Under the pieces are notes generated by a model. The model saw nothing but the letters and a program-made list of their open reading frames with translations, was not told the DNA's origin and ran no database searches. Shown piece by piece: positions 63,201 through 64,000 of a DNA stretch of 64,000 nucleotides. The position numbers were made by a program, and so were the translations under genes. Source of the stretch: Sycobia sp. Sy_11 (lineage: Eukaryota > Arthropoda > Insecta > Hymenoptera > Epichrysomallidae); assembly GCA_018907035.1 (NCBI GenBank), contig JACCIC010000140.1:556501-620500 (forward strand), in the 5' to 3' direction. The stretch's first letter is position 1; every line of letters begins with the position of its first letter.

Positions 63201-63688
63201 ACACAGAGATTTGCTACAAATTACTATATATAATTACAATTAAAAACAACGTTAAAATCTACACTTCCTGCCCGAATGGTAAAACTATCAGTAGTTTATT
63301 TATCAAAAAAAAAAGACCTCAATACCACTGATAATCATACGAAAAACGATAAGCTCACCGATCGATACAATACTATTACATATAAATATATAGGAAAAAT
63401 GCATGCGACAAACACTAACTGCCCCGGAAACTCGGCGACCTGGCCGCGGACTCGCGCGGGCCCGACTGCGCGCCGCCGCTCGTCACTGCGTCGTAAAGAT
63501 CGCTCGGCCTGCCCCGGTAAGCCTCGCCGAGGACCTGCTTCAGGCGCGACGCGCCGCTCCGCGTCGGCGACACCTCCAGGACGACGCTGCGGCCCTCGCC
63601 GTGGCGATTGTACGCGACGCCCGGCGCCGCGGTGCCGTTGACGGCCAGGCTCGGCGTCATCATCGTGGCGCACTTGCCGCTGTCGACG
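60241..63688 (-). CDS. C-terminal part of a probable GPI-anchored surface protein
   Basis: Four minus-strand exons join with consistent phases: 63688-63420, 61881-61786, 61097-60970 and 60411-60241 (stop TAA at 60243-60241). The donor of the first listed exon is GTTAGT and the others are GTAAGG and GTAATT; all acceptors are AG. About 221 residues are seen and the N-terminal part is beyond the window or unfound. The segment begins VDSGKCATMMTPSLAVNGT with one Cys and one N-glycosylation site. It passes into a Pro/Thr/Ser-rich stalk (TTPTTTSTSE) and ends with a small-residue region (SRSAG) plus the hydrophobic tail AMLILCASTLLILEV, as in GPI-attachment signals. I do not recognise the family. 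Coding G+C is far above the surroundings, most of all in the 63.4-63.7 kb exon. Confidence 0.65.
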
Positions 63689-64000
63689 CTGAAAGGTAAA
63701 GGACGGAAACAGGATCGATCATCGTGTGTCGTTTTGCCGTTGCGGCGGACGTTGCAAGGTGAGAAGAAGAAAAAAAAAAACATAAATAAAATTGCTCTGT
63801 CACGGAATCGTTGACAAAATTTTGTTGGAGGTTTTAAGGTCGATGTGGAATGCAGGGCAGGTTTGTCTGCGATGCTTTCACAGAATCCACGTATGCATAT
63901 AAAAGTCTGATATATGATCTGACGATTTTTTCAGCAATGGTTAAGAAGATTCGATCAAAATCTGGCAATTGTTGGACAAAGCATCTAGCAAAGTACGTTT
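63689..64000 (-). other. probable intron of the minus-strand gene
   Basis: A pyrimidine-rich TTTACCTTTCAG acceptor borders the exon at 63688. No further coding exon could be placed before the window ends. Confidence 0.4.

Noticed and set aside
63335..63673. Arg/Gly-rich frames overlapping the last exon on both strands
   Set aside because: GC-rich composition keeps several frames open. Only the frame reading VDSGKCATMMTPSL joins other exons with correct phases.

Overview
The window is nuclear DNA from an AT-rich animal genome, most likely an insect and plausibly a hymenopteran. The support is split eukaryotic genes with GT-AG introns, strong AT richness broken by short CpG-dense islands, long microsatellites, and a relic load of mariner, R1-like non-LTR, Penelope-like, piggyBac-like and tRNA-derived SINE elements. 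The species call is inference. There is no bacterial gene organisation and no CRISPR array.

Layout. (1) 1-4.5 kb: intergenic DNA with a fresh SINE copy, a CpG/CT-rich island that may be a promoter, and a degenerate repeat copy split by a TTAA-flanked MITE. (2) 4.55-14.3 kb: a giant imperfect inverted repeat with arms of about 3.8 and 4.3 kb and a loop of about 1.65 kb. Its inner 1.2 kb is nearly identical between arms and the outer parts are clearly diverged. Each arm carries private insertions, and the other arm preserves the empty or replaced site. (3) 14.3-28.4 kb: gene-poor DNA with a second hAT-like repeat copy, a CpG island, a mariner fragment and a possible LTR with a primer-binding site. 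(4) 28.4-38.7 kb: aminotransferase gene A, eight exons, with an 8.6 kb third intron. (5) 38.7-52.0 kb: intergenic graveyard with an R1-like element on the minus strand, a SINE split by a piggyBac-like element, a Penelope-like RT relic and a second R1-like RT relic. (6) 52.0-56.6 kb: aminotransferase gene B, also eight exons, with an internally deleted mariner in its third intron. (7) 57.5-58.1 kb: a minus-strand non-LTR RT relic. (8) 60.2-63.7 kb: the last four exons of a minus-strand gene whose product ends in a Thr/Ser-rich stalk and a GPI-signal-like tail.

Genes A and B are same-strand paralogs of the kynurenine aminotransferase family (fold-type I, PLP-dependent). Exon count and all intron phases match, and exons 1 and 4-8 have equal lengths. 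Both retain the PLP-binding motifs. Both begin with two tiny exons encoding a hydrophobic leader that looks like a secretory signal, in place of the N-terminal segment usual for cytosolic or mitochondrial members. This putatively secreted or ER-routed aminotransferase pair and the giant inverted repeat are the two most interesting structures here. Exon joins come from reading-frame and splice-site logic, not from transcripts. All identity statements are by eye.
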